From: MWBF01 sp040772005
GTDB lineage: Bacteria > Chloroflexota > Anaerolineae > CG2-30-64-16
DNA length: 64,000 nt
Assembly (NCBI GenBank): GCA_040772005.1
Contig: JAXGYZ010000002.1
Span: forward strand, 868,001-932,000
Direction of reading: 5' to 3'
Made by a program: the position numbers and the translations under genes
Shown: piece after piece, positions 8,217 through 16,800 of the stretch
Numbering within the stretch: the first letter of the stretch is position 1
Layout of the letters: each line of letters opens with the position of its first letter
Notes under the pieces: model-generated
What the model was told of the DNA's origin: nothing
Seen by the model: only the letters and a program-made list of their open reading frames with translations
The model's database searches: none

Positions 8217-8756
8217 TCATTCCGAGATGTTCTGGATCACGTCGGCGCGCCGGCTGAAGGTGTCGTTCAGCCCGTTGAGCAGATCGCCGAGGAATTGCAA
8301 GGCTTCCTTGATGCCATCGTTCACCTGCACGGCCTTTTCCAGGTCGCCGATGGCTTCGTCGAGGCGCTCGACCTCATCGAACAGGGATTGGTCGAAGTCC
8401 ACGATGCGCTGAAGGTCATCCTCGCGCACGCGGTTCAGCGCCCACAGCGGTGCATAGCCGTAGGCCGCGGTCTTGATGCGGTCGATCAGCAGTTGCAGCC
8501 GGCCCACGACACGCTCCACGTCATCCATCCATTGGATGCCGCCGGAGGTCAGCAGGTCACCCTGCATCCCCGTGAGCTTGCGCCGCCGGGTCTCCAGCCG
8601 CCGCGCGAGCGTATCGCGCAACTGCTTGTCAGCATCGCGGCGCATCTCCTTCTCGCGGTAGCCTTTGATGCCGGGCAGCTTCGACAGGAAGCGCTCGATG
8701 CCTCCCATTTCGTCCTTGGCCCTGTCCAGGTCGTCAAAATCGCTCATTGCACTCAT
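8217..8756 (-). CDS. Coiled-coil protein of the SPFH operon (unknown function)
   Basis: A 179-residue charged, helical protein with no signal peptide or membrane helix. Heptad-like stretches occur at about 35-65 ('KEMRRDADKQLRDTLARRLE') and 115-165 ('FDQSLFDEVERLDEAIGDLEKAV'). I do not recognise a named family. It lies 41 bases upstream of the SPFH gene, with GGAGGAGG before its ATG, so the two are probably co-translated. It may be a cytoplasmic partner of the SPFH scaffold; that is inference from position only. Confidence 0.7.
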   Translation of the reverse strand: MSAMSDFDDLDRAKDEMGGIERFLSKLPGIKGYREKEMRRDADKQLRDTLARRLETRRRKLTGMQGDLLTSGGIQWMDDVERVVGRLQLLIDRIKTAAYGYAPLWALNRVREDDLQRIVDFDQSLFDEVERLDEAIGDLEKAVQVNDGIKEALQFLGDLLNGLNDTFSRRADVIQNISE

Positions 8757-8798
8757 AGCTTATACGCCTCCTCCATCGGTGAGTGAAAGCACACGCCC

Positions 8799-9236
8799 TT
8801 AGTGTCGCATCAGTGTGGTGACGCCGGGCAACCGGTTGAACATCCACACGCCAAACGGCAGGCCGACGATGCTGATGGACAGCAACCAGGCCAGCAGGGA
8901 CCAGATCAGGCTGAACCACCAGCCGATCAGGATGAAATAGACCAGCCGGATCAGGAACGGCGCCTGCCGCTGGGTCTCATGCGCCCAGGTGACCTGTCCG
9001 CCATCGCGCACCTGTCCGACATTGTACCCGCGCTGTGTTCGCAAAGTCAACACAAGCGGCACACGGTTCAACATCCAGACGCCGAACGGCATCCCGACGA
9101 TGGTCAGGTTGAGCAGCCACGCAATCAGGATCCACCAGAGCGTTACGTGCCAGCCGACCAGGAAGAACCACAGCACGCGGATGATGAACGGGAAGCCGCT
9201 GTCCGTGCTGAAATACGTCTTTGCAGAATTGCTCAT
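8799..9236 (-). CDS. YccF-domain (DUF307) inner-membrane protein, two repeats
   Basis: Two copies of the YccF motif are visible. In the first, 'VGWHVTLWWILIAWLLNLTIVGMP' is followed by 'FGVWMLNRVP'; the second has 'IGWWFSLIWSLLAWLLSISIVGLP' and 'FGVWMFNRLP'. They are separated by about 50 polar residues. Each repeat contributes hydrophobic helices, giving a small integral membrane protein of 145 residues. Its molecular role is unknown in the family. It sits in the middle of the SPFH operon. Confidence 0.85.
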   Translation of the reverse strand: MSNSAKTYFSTDSGFPFIIRVLWFFLVGWHVTLWWILIAWLLNLTIVGMPFGVWMLNRVPLVLTLRTQRGYNVGQVRDGGQVTWAHETQRQAPFLIRLVYFILIGWWFSLIWSLLAWLLSISIVGLPFGVWMFNRLPGVTTLMRH

Positions 9237-9318
9237 CTATACTTCCTTCCTAACAGGCTCGACTCGCCTAAACCGCAGCCGCATCTGAGGATGCAGCCGC
9301 CCCAGGCTAAACGGCGTT

Positions 9319-9846
9319 TCAGGTCGCGAGGAACACCTCGGAGCCGCAGAACGGGCACTTGATGACGCCCTTGCCGACCAGCTCTACCTGGCCGCCGCAG
9401 TTCGGGCACTTGCGGTCGGCCTTCATCTGCGACGCCTGCTTGGAATACAGGATGCCGTCCTCCCAGTTGATCGCGCCGCTGAACAGGTTCTTCCCCACCA
9501 GGTCATGGACCATGTCCTCGACGTTGTCAACCGGCGTGTTGAGCTCCAGCGCCACGTCGGAGAGCTGCACCTTGCCCTGCGCCAGCACCATGTTCAGGAT
9601 CTTCTTCTGCTTGGCGACTTCCGCATACTCGCTGGCCTCCTGCCGGCCGCGCGTCATCAGGTAGATGCCGCCGCCTGCCAGCGGCAGCACGAAGACCAGC
9701 AGCACGATGAAGAGCCCGAGCACCGCACCGCCGACGCCCCCTTCCTGCTGCAACGGCTCGACGACCAGCCACACCACGGCTACGATGAGCACGATGATTG
9801 CAATGGCAATGAGAATCGCACCGATTGTTCGTCCTTGACCCATCAT
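9319..9846 (-). CDS. Membrane protein with winged-helix-like segment and C-terminal zinc ribbon
   Basis: The 175-residue protein has two N-terminal membrane helices (about 9-30 and 40-65), a PCI/winged-helix-like cytoplasmic stretch (about 80-135, 'ILNMVLAQGKVQLSDVALELNTPVDNVEDMV') and a C-terminal zinc ribbon with two CxxC pairs ('CPNCGGQVELVGKGVIKCPFC'). The start is the first of two adjacent ATGs after GGGAGGGAC. It lies between DUF2207 and YccF genes on the same strand, so it is likely part of the envelope operon. Confidence 0.75.
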   Translation of the reverse strand: MMGQGRTIGAILIAIAIIVLIVAVVWLVVEPLQQEGGVGGAVLGLFIVLLVFVLPLAGGGIYLMTRGRQEASEYAEVAKQKKILNMVLAQGKVQLSDVALELNTPVDNVEDMVHDLVGKNLFSGAINWEDGILYSKQASQMKADRKCPNCGGQVELVGKGVIKCPFCGSEVFLAT

Positions 9847-9940
9847 GTCCCTCCCTGACTGACGTTGGTTCGCAAGCCTGTCATGGCCCGGTCAGAGACC
9901 GGCCACAGCCAACCGGGCCACAGCATTGCATCTTCCGATA

Positions 9941-11944
9941 TCATCCGAAGCTGCTGCCGCCGCCCCCGCCGCCGCCGCCGCCCCCGCCGCCGCCGCCTGA
10001 GAAACCTCCGCCGGAGAAGCCGCCGCCGCCACTCGACCAACCGCGGCTGCCACCCGAGGATTGCGGCACGCTGGTCAGCGTGCGGGAGGCCTGCGAGAGC
10101 ATCGTGCCCAGGCCCATGCTCATGCCGGCGAGGCTCTGGCCCATGCCGCGGGACATATCGCCCATCGAGGGCCGCCCGCCGCCGCCCTCGCCGCCGGGGA
10201 AGCCGCCGGACATGCCGCCGCCGCCGATAACCGGGCCGCCGCGCGTCGAGCGCGTGCCGCCGCCTCCGCTCCAATCGCTGCCCTCATAGTACGGTCGCGG
10301 GTAGCCGTAGGGGATCCACCACGTCGGCGGCGGAGCCTCGACCTTCTCGAACTTGCGGATGAAGCTCTGCTCCAGGCCGAACGCCACGGCATACGGCAGA
10401 TATTGGCTGAAGATGTCCGTCGCCTCTTCGACTTTCGTGTACTTCTCCAGGTTCTGCAGGTAGCGCTTGAAGGCCAGCCAGCGGGCCTGTTCTTCGGCCC
10501 CGCGCTCCGTTCGCACCGGCATGTAGCGGGCGAGGATGATGATGCCGATGGCGATCACGCCCAGGCCGAGCGGCACGCAGATGGCAAACGACGACAGGCT
10601 GCCGGTGATGCCGAGCAGGAACATGCCGGCGAAGAATGTCGCGGCGAGCGCGCCCATGCCCAGGCAGCCGTAGCGGCTGCGGACCGCGTCCGGGCTTTCC
10701 TTGAACAGCCCTTCCCTGACGACTTCCTGGTAGAGCGCGGAGCGCAGGCCCGCCAGCGAAGCGTGGAACTTGTTCTTCAGATCTGACAGCCGGACTTCGT
10801 CCTTCTTGCCGAAGAATGACTTCAGGAACAGGGTTTCATACGCGCGCAACGCCACGTTGTTGGGCTTGCGCCGATAGATGAAGTCCGTGGTGCTGCCGAT
10901 GCCCAGGAAGCCGGGCTCCTTTTCCTCTTCGATTTCCAGCACGCCGCGCCGCGCCAGATCGAGCAGCGTGGACATGATGTCTTCCATATCGGCGCGCTCA
11001 TCCAGCATCGTGCCTACCATGCCGGGCGGCAGGTCGGACGGCGGCTCAGGCAGGTAATCCGCGACCAGGCCGACCGGCTTATCGCGACCGCGGCGATACC
11101 ACCAGATGTACAGCAGCACCGGCCCGCCGATGGCGAGCAGGCCGCCGAGGGACATGAACCCCAGGTCGAACACGGGGCCCCACTGCGTGCGGAATTGCTC
11201 CTCCTGGCGGCGCGCTTCCGCAGCCTGATCGAGCTCCGCCTGCCACGGCGCCGGCTGTCCTGCGACGATGCCGTGCTGCCACTCGGCTACGACTTCCACT
11301 TCCTGTCCCGCGCGAATGCTATCCGCGATGCGGATCGTGGCGTCGCGCTGGCCTGGCTGGAATTCGGCCTCCGCGTCCGCGCCATAGATGCCATAGTTGG
11401 TGAAGGTGGCCGGTTCGGGCAGGTGCAGCGTGATGGTCGATGACTGGGTCGGGAAGGGATTGCCCGACGGAATAACCTTCCAGAAGAGCTGGTCCACACC
11501 GGTGTCAGGGTAGTAGCGCAGCGCATCGGTCACGGTGTAGCCGATGACGATGGTGCGCCGCATGTCGGCGCTCGGCGGGAAATTGTAGCGAATCTTGATG
11601 TAGCCGCCGTCGTAGAACACGCGGTAGGTGTAAGGTGCATCCACCTCGGAGTACTGATACTCCGGACCGCCCAATTCGCTCACCGTCACGTCTCGCAGGT
11701 CGCTGAACCGCGATTGCAGGACCTCACGCTGACCGAAGCGGAACGTGCCGCTCGTGAAGACCAGTTCCTGCGTCTCCACGATGCGCAGATCGCCGTTCTG
11801 CTGCACGGTCAGATCTACATCATATCGCTGCCAGTAGAGGGTTTTGTCCTGGGCGTAGGCGGCCGGCGAAGCGACCGCGAACAGCAGCAGGACTAACAGA
11901 AACAGCGCCAGGCGTGCGCCAGGCAAACCGGTGTCTCGTTTCAT
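9941..11944 (-). CDS. DUF2207 membrane protein with Gly-rich C-terminus
   Basis: First gene of the envelope operon. A signal peptide (1-32, ending 'ASPAAYAQ') precedes an extracytoplasmic DUF2207 domain (about 35-240, 'WQRYDVDLTVQQNGDLRIVET'). One membrane helix (about 262-282) and a central pair (about 420-475) follow. The last 90 residues are Gly/Ser/Met-rich, ending in a run of glycines and 'SSFG'. I use ATG 11944 because GGAGGTG lies just upstream; an in-frame start at 11962 lacks a site. DUF2207 proteins commonly end in such a low-complexity tail. Function is unknown. Confidence 0.85.
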   Translation of the reverse strand: MKRDTGLPGARLALFLLVLLLFAVASPAAYAQDKTLYWQRYDVDLTVQQNGDLRIVETQELVFTSGTFRFGQREVLQSRFSDLRDVTVSELGGPEYQYSEVDAPYTYRVFYDGGYIKIRYNFPPSADMRRTIVIGYTVTDALRYYPDTGVDQLFWKVIPSGNPFPTQSSTITLHLPEPATFTNYGIYGADAEAEFQPGQRDATIRIADSIRAGQEVEVVAEWQHGIVAGQPAPWQAELDQAAEARRQEEQFRTQWGPVFDLGFMSLGGLLAIGGPVLLYIWWYRRGRDKPVGLVADYLPEPPSDLPPGMVGTMLDERADMEDIMSTLLDLARRGVLEIEEEKEPGFLGIGSTTDFIYRRKPNNVALRAYETLFLKSFFGKKDEVRLSDLKNKFHASLAGLRSALYQEVVREGLFKESPDAVRSRYGCLGMGALAATFFAGMFLLGITGSLSSFAICVPLGLGVIAIGIIILARYMPVRTERGAEEQARWLAFKRYLQNLEKYTKVEEATDIFSQYLPYAVAFGLEQSFIRKFEKVEAPPPTWWIPYGYPRPYYEGSDWSGGGGTRSTRGGPVIGGGGMSGGFPGGEGGGGRPSMGDMSRGMGQSLAGMSMGLGTMLSQASRTLTSVPQSSGGSRGWSSGGGGFSGGGFSGGGGGGGGGGGGGGSSFG

Positions 11945-11968
11945 TGCGATGCACCTCCACATAGCCCT

Positions 11969-11974
11969 ATTCTA
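11969..11974 (-). promoter_or_regulatory. Possible -10 box of the DUF2207-SPFH operon
   Basis: TAGAAT on the minus strand lies 25 bases upstream of the DUF2207 start. No convincing -35 box is visible at 16-18 bases, so this is tentative. Confidence 0.3.
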
Positions 11975-12096
11975 CCACAGCGCCATGCGGCGTACCGAAG
12001 TTATGCCGACAGATGGCTGACAAGTTGAGGCCGAATTGCTATCAACTCCCTATACGACAAAAAGCGTCCGCAGTTGCAGGCACGGGTAGGTTCTTA

Positions 12097-12138
12097 ACAC
12101 AGGTGGGGCCGGTGCACCTCACGGCGCACCGGCCCCAC
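12097..12138. repeat. 42-bp hairpin repeat, copy 1 (3' of SBBP gene)
   Basis: A 13-bp perfect stem GTGGGGCCGGTGC / GCACCGGCCCCAC with a 10-base loop lies just downstream of the SBBP gene. The whole 42 bp, including the ACACAG flank, recurs without change at 13822-13863. It probably acts as a terminator or mRNA 3'-end stabiliser; there is no U-tract. Confidence 0.75.
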
Positions 12139-12170
12139 GATCTCCCGGACGCAGGGACCGGGAGCCAGGT

Positions 12171-13562
12171 CTAGCGCCTGAGCAGCGGGAGATAGACCCT
12201 GCAGCTGGGCAGGGGGTCCAGCACCGTCAGGAACGTGTCGGCGCCGCCACCGCTATTCGGTTGCAGGCTGCCCGGGGTCGTCGGATAGTTGGTCGAGAGC
12301 GATGTTCCGATCACAAAGGCCGTCGCTGCACAGCCATCCAGCGTGCGCACGGCGATCCCCGAGGCCCAGTCTTCGCCGGATCCGCCCCAGGTTCGTTCGG
12401 CCATGATGCGGCCTGTAGAGCTGATGGCGATGAACTTCACGTCCTTATTTGCGGCGGGGCCAGTCCGGCCGACCACATAGGCGTTGCCCGCGGAGTCCAG
12501 TGCAATGCCGCCCTCGCCCGAGACATCGGTCTCCAACTGTGGTTTGACTTTGTAGGCCACGGCATTGCCGCCAGGAGTCAGGCGCAGGATCCCCTCATAG
12601 CGCGTCAGGACATAGGCTGAACCCTGGCCGTCAGTGGCGATATCGACGCCCGGGTTGGTCGAAGACTGGTTGTAGAAAGTGCTGTAGACCAGTCCACCGT
12701 CCGCCCTGAAGCGGGCAATCACCGCATCGGAACCAGCGCCGCTGTAGCGCACCGTCTGTAACGCGCCCGGCGTAACAGGGAAGTTGTTGCTGTTGCTCTG
12801 GCCGGTGACAAAAGCGCTGCCGCTCGCGTCTACAGCAAGGGCCCAGTACCGGTCGTCGTTGCTGCCGCCCATGTAGGTGCTATACCCCAGCGTGAAGTTG
12901 GCGTTGATGCGCATGACGAATCCATCCCTGCTGCCGCCGAAGGTGCTCTGGCGTGCATTCTGAACCGGGAAGTCGGAGGATTCTGTGTAGCCGGTGAGGT
13001 AGATGTTGCCCGCTGCATCCAGGTCGATGTCATAGGCTTCATCCCGGCCTGAGCCGCCCAGGTAGCTGCCGTAGACGAGCTGCTGGCCGTCCGGACTGAG
13101 CACGGCAAGGAAGGCGTCTACACCCCCCCGCGTGGACTTCAGCGCATTCGGAGTGCGCGGGAAGGCGTTGTCGGCCGTGAAACCTGTGACGTACGCGCGG
13201 CCGGCCGCATCCGCCGCGATGCCGAAGCCCGTGCCCCCCGCGATGTAGGTGCTGTAGATCACACTGCCGCCGCCCGGCGCCAGCTTGACGACGAAGACAC
13301 CGCTGTTGAGCGTGTAGAGGGGCCTGACGACCGGAAAGGTCGCTGTGCTGGTCGTACCGACAATATAGATGTTGCCCTGGGCATCCACGGTTACCTTGCA
13401 GCGGTCCGAGATACACTCGTTGCCTGTACCTCCGTAGTAAGTGCTGAGGGTCACGTTGGGCCCGGCCAGGTTGGGGGCGACAGGCTCCGCTGCCGCCGCA
13501 TCGGCGACCGGTACAAGCAGGAGGCATAGCGCCAGGACAGTCACATGAACGGCAAATCTCAC
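12171..13562 (-). CDS. Secreted SBBP-repeat beta-propeller protein with YLPL tail
   Basis: A signal peptide (1-25, ending 'VADAAAAEP') is followed by about seven SBBP repeats of the type 'VDAAGNIYLTGYTESSDFPV', which build a propeller (for example 'VTVDAQGNIYIVGTTSTATF' and 'IALDSAGNAYVVGRTGPA'). The protein ends 'SCRVYLPLLRR', a tail shared with two other secreted proteins in this window. SBBP proteins are extracellular; ligands are unknown. It is flanked at its 3' end by the 42-bp hairpin repeat. Confidence 0.85.
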   Translation of the reverse strand: MRFAVHVTVLALCLLLVPVADAAAAEPVAPNLAGPNVTLSTYYGGTGNECISDRCKVTVDAQGNIYIVGTTSTATFPVVRPLYTLNSGVFVVKLAPGGGSVIYSTYIAGGTGFGIAADAAGRAYVTGFTADNAFPRTPNALKSTRGGVDAFLAVLSPDGQQLVYGSYLGGSGRDEAYDIDLDAAGNIYLTGYTESSDFPVQNARQSTFGGSRDGFVMRINANFTLGYSTYMGGSNDDRYWALAVDASGSAFVTGQSNSNNFPVTPGALQTVRYSGAGSDAVIARFRADGGLVYSTFYNQSSTNPGVDIATDGQGSAYVLTRYEGILRLTPGGNAVAYKVKPQLETDVSGEGGIALDSAGNAYVVGRTGPAANKDVKFIAISSTGRIMAERTWGGSGEDWASGIAVRTLDGCAATAFVIGTSLSTNYPTTPGSLQPNSGGGADTFLTVLDPLPSCRVYLPLLRR

Positions 13563-13891
13563 GACATTCTCCTTGTGTGTTGGGATGGTGCTCGTCGGGC
13601 TGAGCCGTGCGGGGTGGGGTCCAGGTCGGATAGAGGCAAGCGGGGATAACGGTATCAGATGTATGTAGCTAATGGGTGAGCACTATAGAGATACAAATCC
13701 GTTACATCTGTACGCTGCAGTCCCATCCCTGCCAGTCGTCCGGCAGGAGTCCGGCGATTTATCCGCTTGCCTGTATGCGATACAACTTCGCATGGGTGGG
13801 TCAACTCGCTGTTCGCAGCGTACACAGGTGGGGCCGGTGCACCTCACGGCGCACCGGCCCCACAGTTGTCAGGCTACCTGCCGAGACCGGT
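13563..13891. other. Intergenic region between amylase 3' end and SBBP 5' end
   Basis: This 329-bp gap holds the second copy of the 42-bp hairpin (13822-13863) and presumably the SBBP promoter near 13565-13670. I see no convincing open reading frame of its own and no RNA gene. The ORF running through it belongs to the antisense of the amylase. Confidence 0.5.
13822..13863. repeat. 42-bp hairpin repeat, copy 2 (3' of amylase gene)
   Basis: Identical to 12097-12138 and placed 28 bp downstream of the amylase stop codon. The same position relative to two adjacent minus-strand genes suggests a copied transcript 3' end. Confidence 0.75.
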
Positions 13892-16800
13892 CTACCGGTA
13901 CACGAGCGGCAGGAACAGTACCTGCACCCGCTGGCCTGCGGTCGTGAAGGTCACGATGTACGGGTCCTGCATCGGGCCGTCGGCATCGCTCATGATGTTC
14001 GGGCCGACGGTCAGCGTGTAGGTCGTGCCGCCGAGCAGCGGCGCGGAGGGCGTGAAGGTCACGGTCTTCGTCGCGTCATCGTAGGTGACTGCGCCGGCGA
14101 CTGTCGTGCTGTTCGTCGTGAGCGTGACCTTGCCGGCCAGCGAGTCCGGCTTGATCGGCCGGCTGAACGTCACGGACAGCGCGGCGCTGACGGGCACGCC
14201 GGTTGCGCCGTCCGCCGGATTCGAGCTGACCACGAGCGGGTCGCGCCAGTCGGGCACGGTGTCGTTGACGATCATCGTGCCGTCCGTGCCATAGTCCACC
14301 GTGAGCACCCGGTTGAGCAGTTCGTAAATCTCTTCCCACCACTCGACCGTATCCCAACTGCCGCGGGTGTACTTGTACTCCAGCCGCGTGCCGTCCAGGA
14401 TATCGAGCGTTACGCTCCAGGTGCTGTCGCCGGTCTTGGTCATCGCCAGGAGGCCGGGATTCCACGGCCCCATCTCCGGCAGCGTGCCGGGCAGGTAGAC
14501 GGTGTCGGTGTCCGGCGTGAAGTCGGGCACGGTCACGTTGAACGTGACCTGCACCATCCGCGCCTCCGCAACGGCCTCCACATGGTTGGAAGCCGACGAC
14601 CGGTTGTACGCCATATCCACGGCGACGATGTAGTACTCGTAGTTGCAGCCGGTCGAGACATCGCGGTCGACGTAGACCGTACCGGTGGTGACGATGGCGA
14701 TGGCGTGCCAGGTGCCGATCGGGACGCCGCACAGCCGCCGGCGGTAGACTTCATAGCCGTAGAGGTCCGGTTCCGTGTTCGCGTCCCAGGCCAGCGAGAT
14801 GCTGTCGGGCGTCGTGCCCGTCACATGCAGGTTGGTCGGGGCCGCGGGCGCGGTCGTATCATCGGACGGCACGACGATGAGCGTGCCGCCGCTGGTGACG
14901 CCGAGATGGAAGCCGCTGTAGGCCCAGTCGCGGCCGCCGGTCGTGCTGGCCCGAACGAGGAAGGTGAACTCACCGAGCTGGTCGGGATAGAGCACGCCGG
15001 TCCACTGCTCCCATTCCCGGAGCATCTGGTCAGACGAGTCGTTGTAGTCCTTCACGAAGGTCATCGGCTGCCAGGTGTCCCACGTGCCGGGGAGCGTGCC
15101 AGGCAAGCCGTACCCGACCTGCAGGATGACGCCTTCGAGCGCGCCTGGCTTCTCCGATTCGAACTTGACGCGCACGCGGGCGTAGATGGGTTCGGTCGGC
15201 TGGTCCGCCGCGATGGTGTGCGTGATGACCAGCGGCTCTTCGATGAGCAGCCCCGCCAGCACCAGGTGCGGGATCGCGCTGACCTCGTTCGAGTTCTCGC
15301 TTTCCAGGCCGTCCACGACCGCGCGCACCACATAGTAGTACGTCTGGCTGTTGACGACAGCGGTGTCGGTGTACTGCGTGCCGGTGACCTCCGCCAGCAG
15401 CTCATAACCGCCGCCCGAGACGTAGGACCGGTAGACCCGGTAGCCCGTCGCGCCCGGCACGGCCTGCCAGGTCAGCCGGACTGCGCCTTCATCCTCGACG
15501 GCCCGCAGGTTGGCCGGGGCCGGGGGCCGGACGACCTCGCCCTCGTGTACGAGCACCGCGCCCCACAGCCCGTTGAGCGTGACGGTCAGCTTGCCGTTCG
15601 TCACCGTGACCGTGCCGCCGTTCAGCGCGTCGGTGAAGGCCAGGCCGTTCGGCAGGTAGCCGTCCACCGGCACGTCGATGGTCTGGCCGGTCTTCGCGCG
15701 ATTGACCACGACCACGGCCACGCCGTCGGCGTTCTGGCGGGCATAGGCCAGCGCGTCGTGTGTGTCATCGGTCAGCAGGGTGTCCCAACTGCCGGTGCGC
15801 AGGAAGCTGTACTGCGCCCGAAGCTGCCCCATCGCCTGATAGTGGGTCAGCAGGTCGGCGTCCGCCTTGCGCCAGTCGGGCAGGGCGTCGTAGCCCGGTT
15901 CGTCGGCCCACGGGTACGGCTGGCGGTTGTATGGGTCATCACGCGGGACATCGGACCCGAAGCCGGCCAGGCCGACCTCGTCGCCGTAGTAGACGGTCGG
16001 CGCGCCCGGCAGCGTGAATTGGAGGATGGCGACCGTCTTCAAGCGGGCCTTGCCGTCCTCGAAGCCGTTGATCGGCGTGCGGTTCGCGCCGGTGCCCGTG
16101 ATGCCGTCGTGGTCCAGCTTGACGACCGCGCGGTTCGTGTCGTGGCTGTCCAGCAGGTTCATGGCCGACTCCCACGCCGGCTCAGGATAGTCCTCCTGGA
16201 TGCCGCGCAGCGCGGCCTCGAACTCGCTGGGCTCCAGCGGTGTGAGGTTCAGGTTGCCGTCGCCGTCGCTGAAGGGCGTGTCGCGCAGGAAGCTCAGCAG
16301 CGCGGTGGCGAAGCGGTAGTTCATCGTGGAGTCAAACTTGTCGCCCAGCACCATCGGCCGCACGTCGCTCTCGTTCCACGTCTCCGAGTAGGTCTGGACC
16401 TCGGGGTCCTCGGCCCGCAGGATGGGCCGCCATTCCTGGAAGAAGCTCGGGTGAATCTCGTTGGCAACGTCCACGCGGTAGCCGTCCGCGCCCTCGCGCA
16501 GCCAGTACTTTGCGGTGGCATCGTCGTTGCGCATCCAGAATTCACGCACCGCGTCGTTATTGGTCGTGTTGACCTTCGGCAGCGTCACGACGCCGAACCA
16601 CGCTTCGTAGTTCGTGTCGCCCGCGCAGACGCCCGTGCCCGGCGGGTTGGCCGGCGTGAAGTAGAACCAGTCGCGATACGGGCTGTCCACCGACTCGCAC
16701 GCGCCGACTTCCGGGTGGCGGCCAAAGCGGTCGAAGTAGATGCTGTCCGACGAGACATGGTTGGGCACGAGGTCGAGGATCAGCTTCATGCCGCGCGCTT

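Noticed and set aside
9950..10020. The long GCC/CCG run as a separate microsatellite feature.
   Set aside because: It simply encodes the glycine-rich end of the DUF2207 protein, which is normal for that family.
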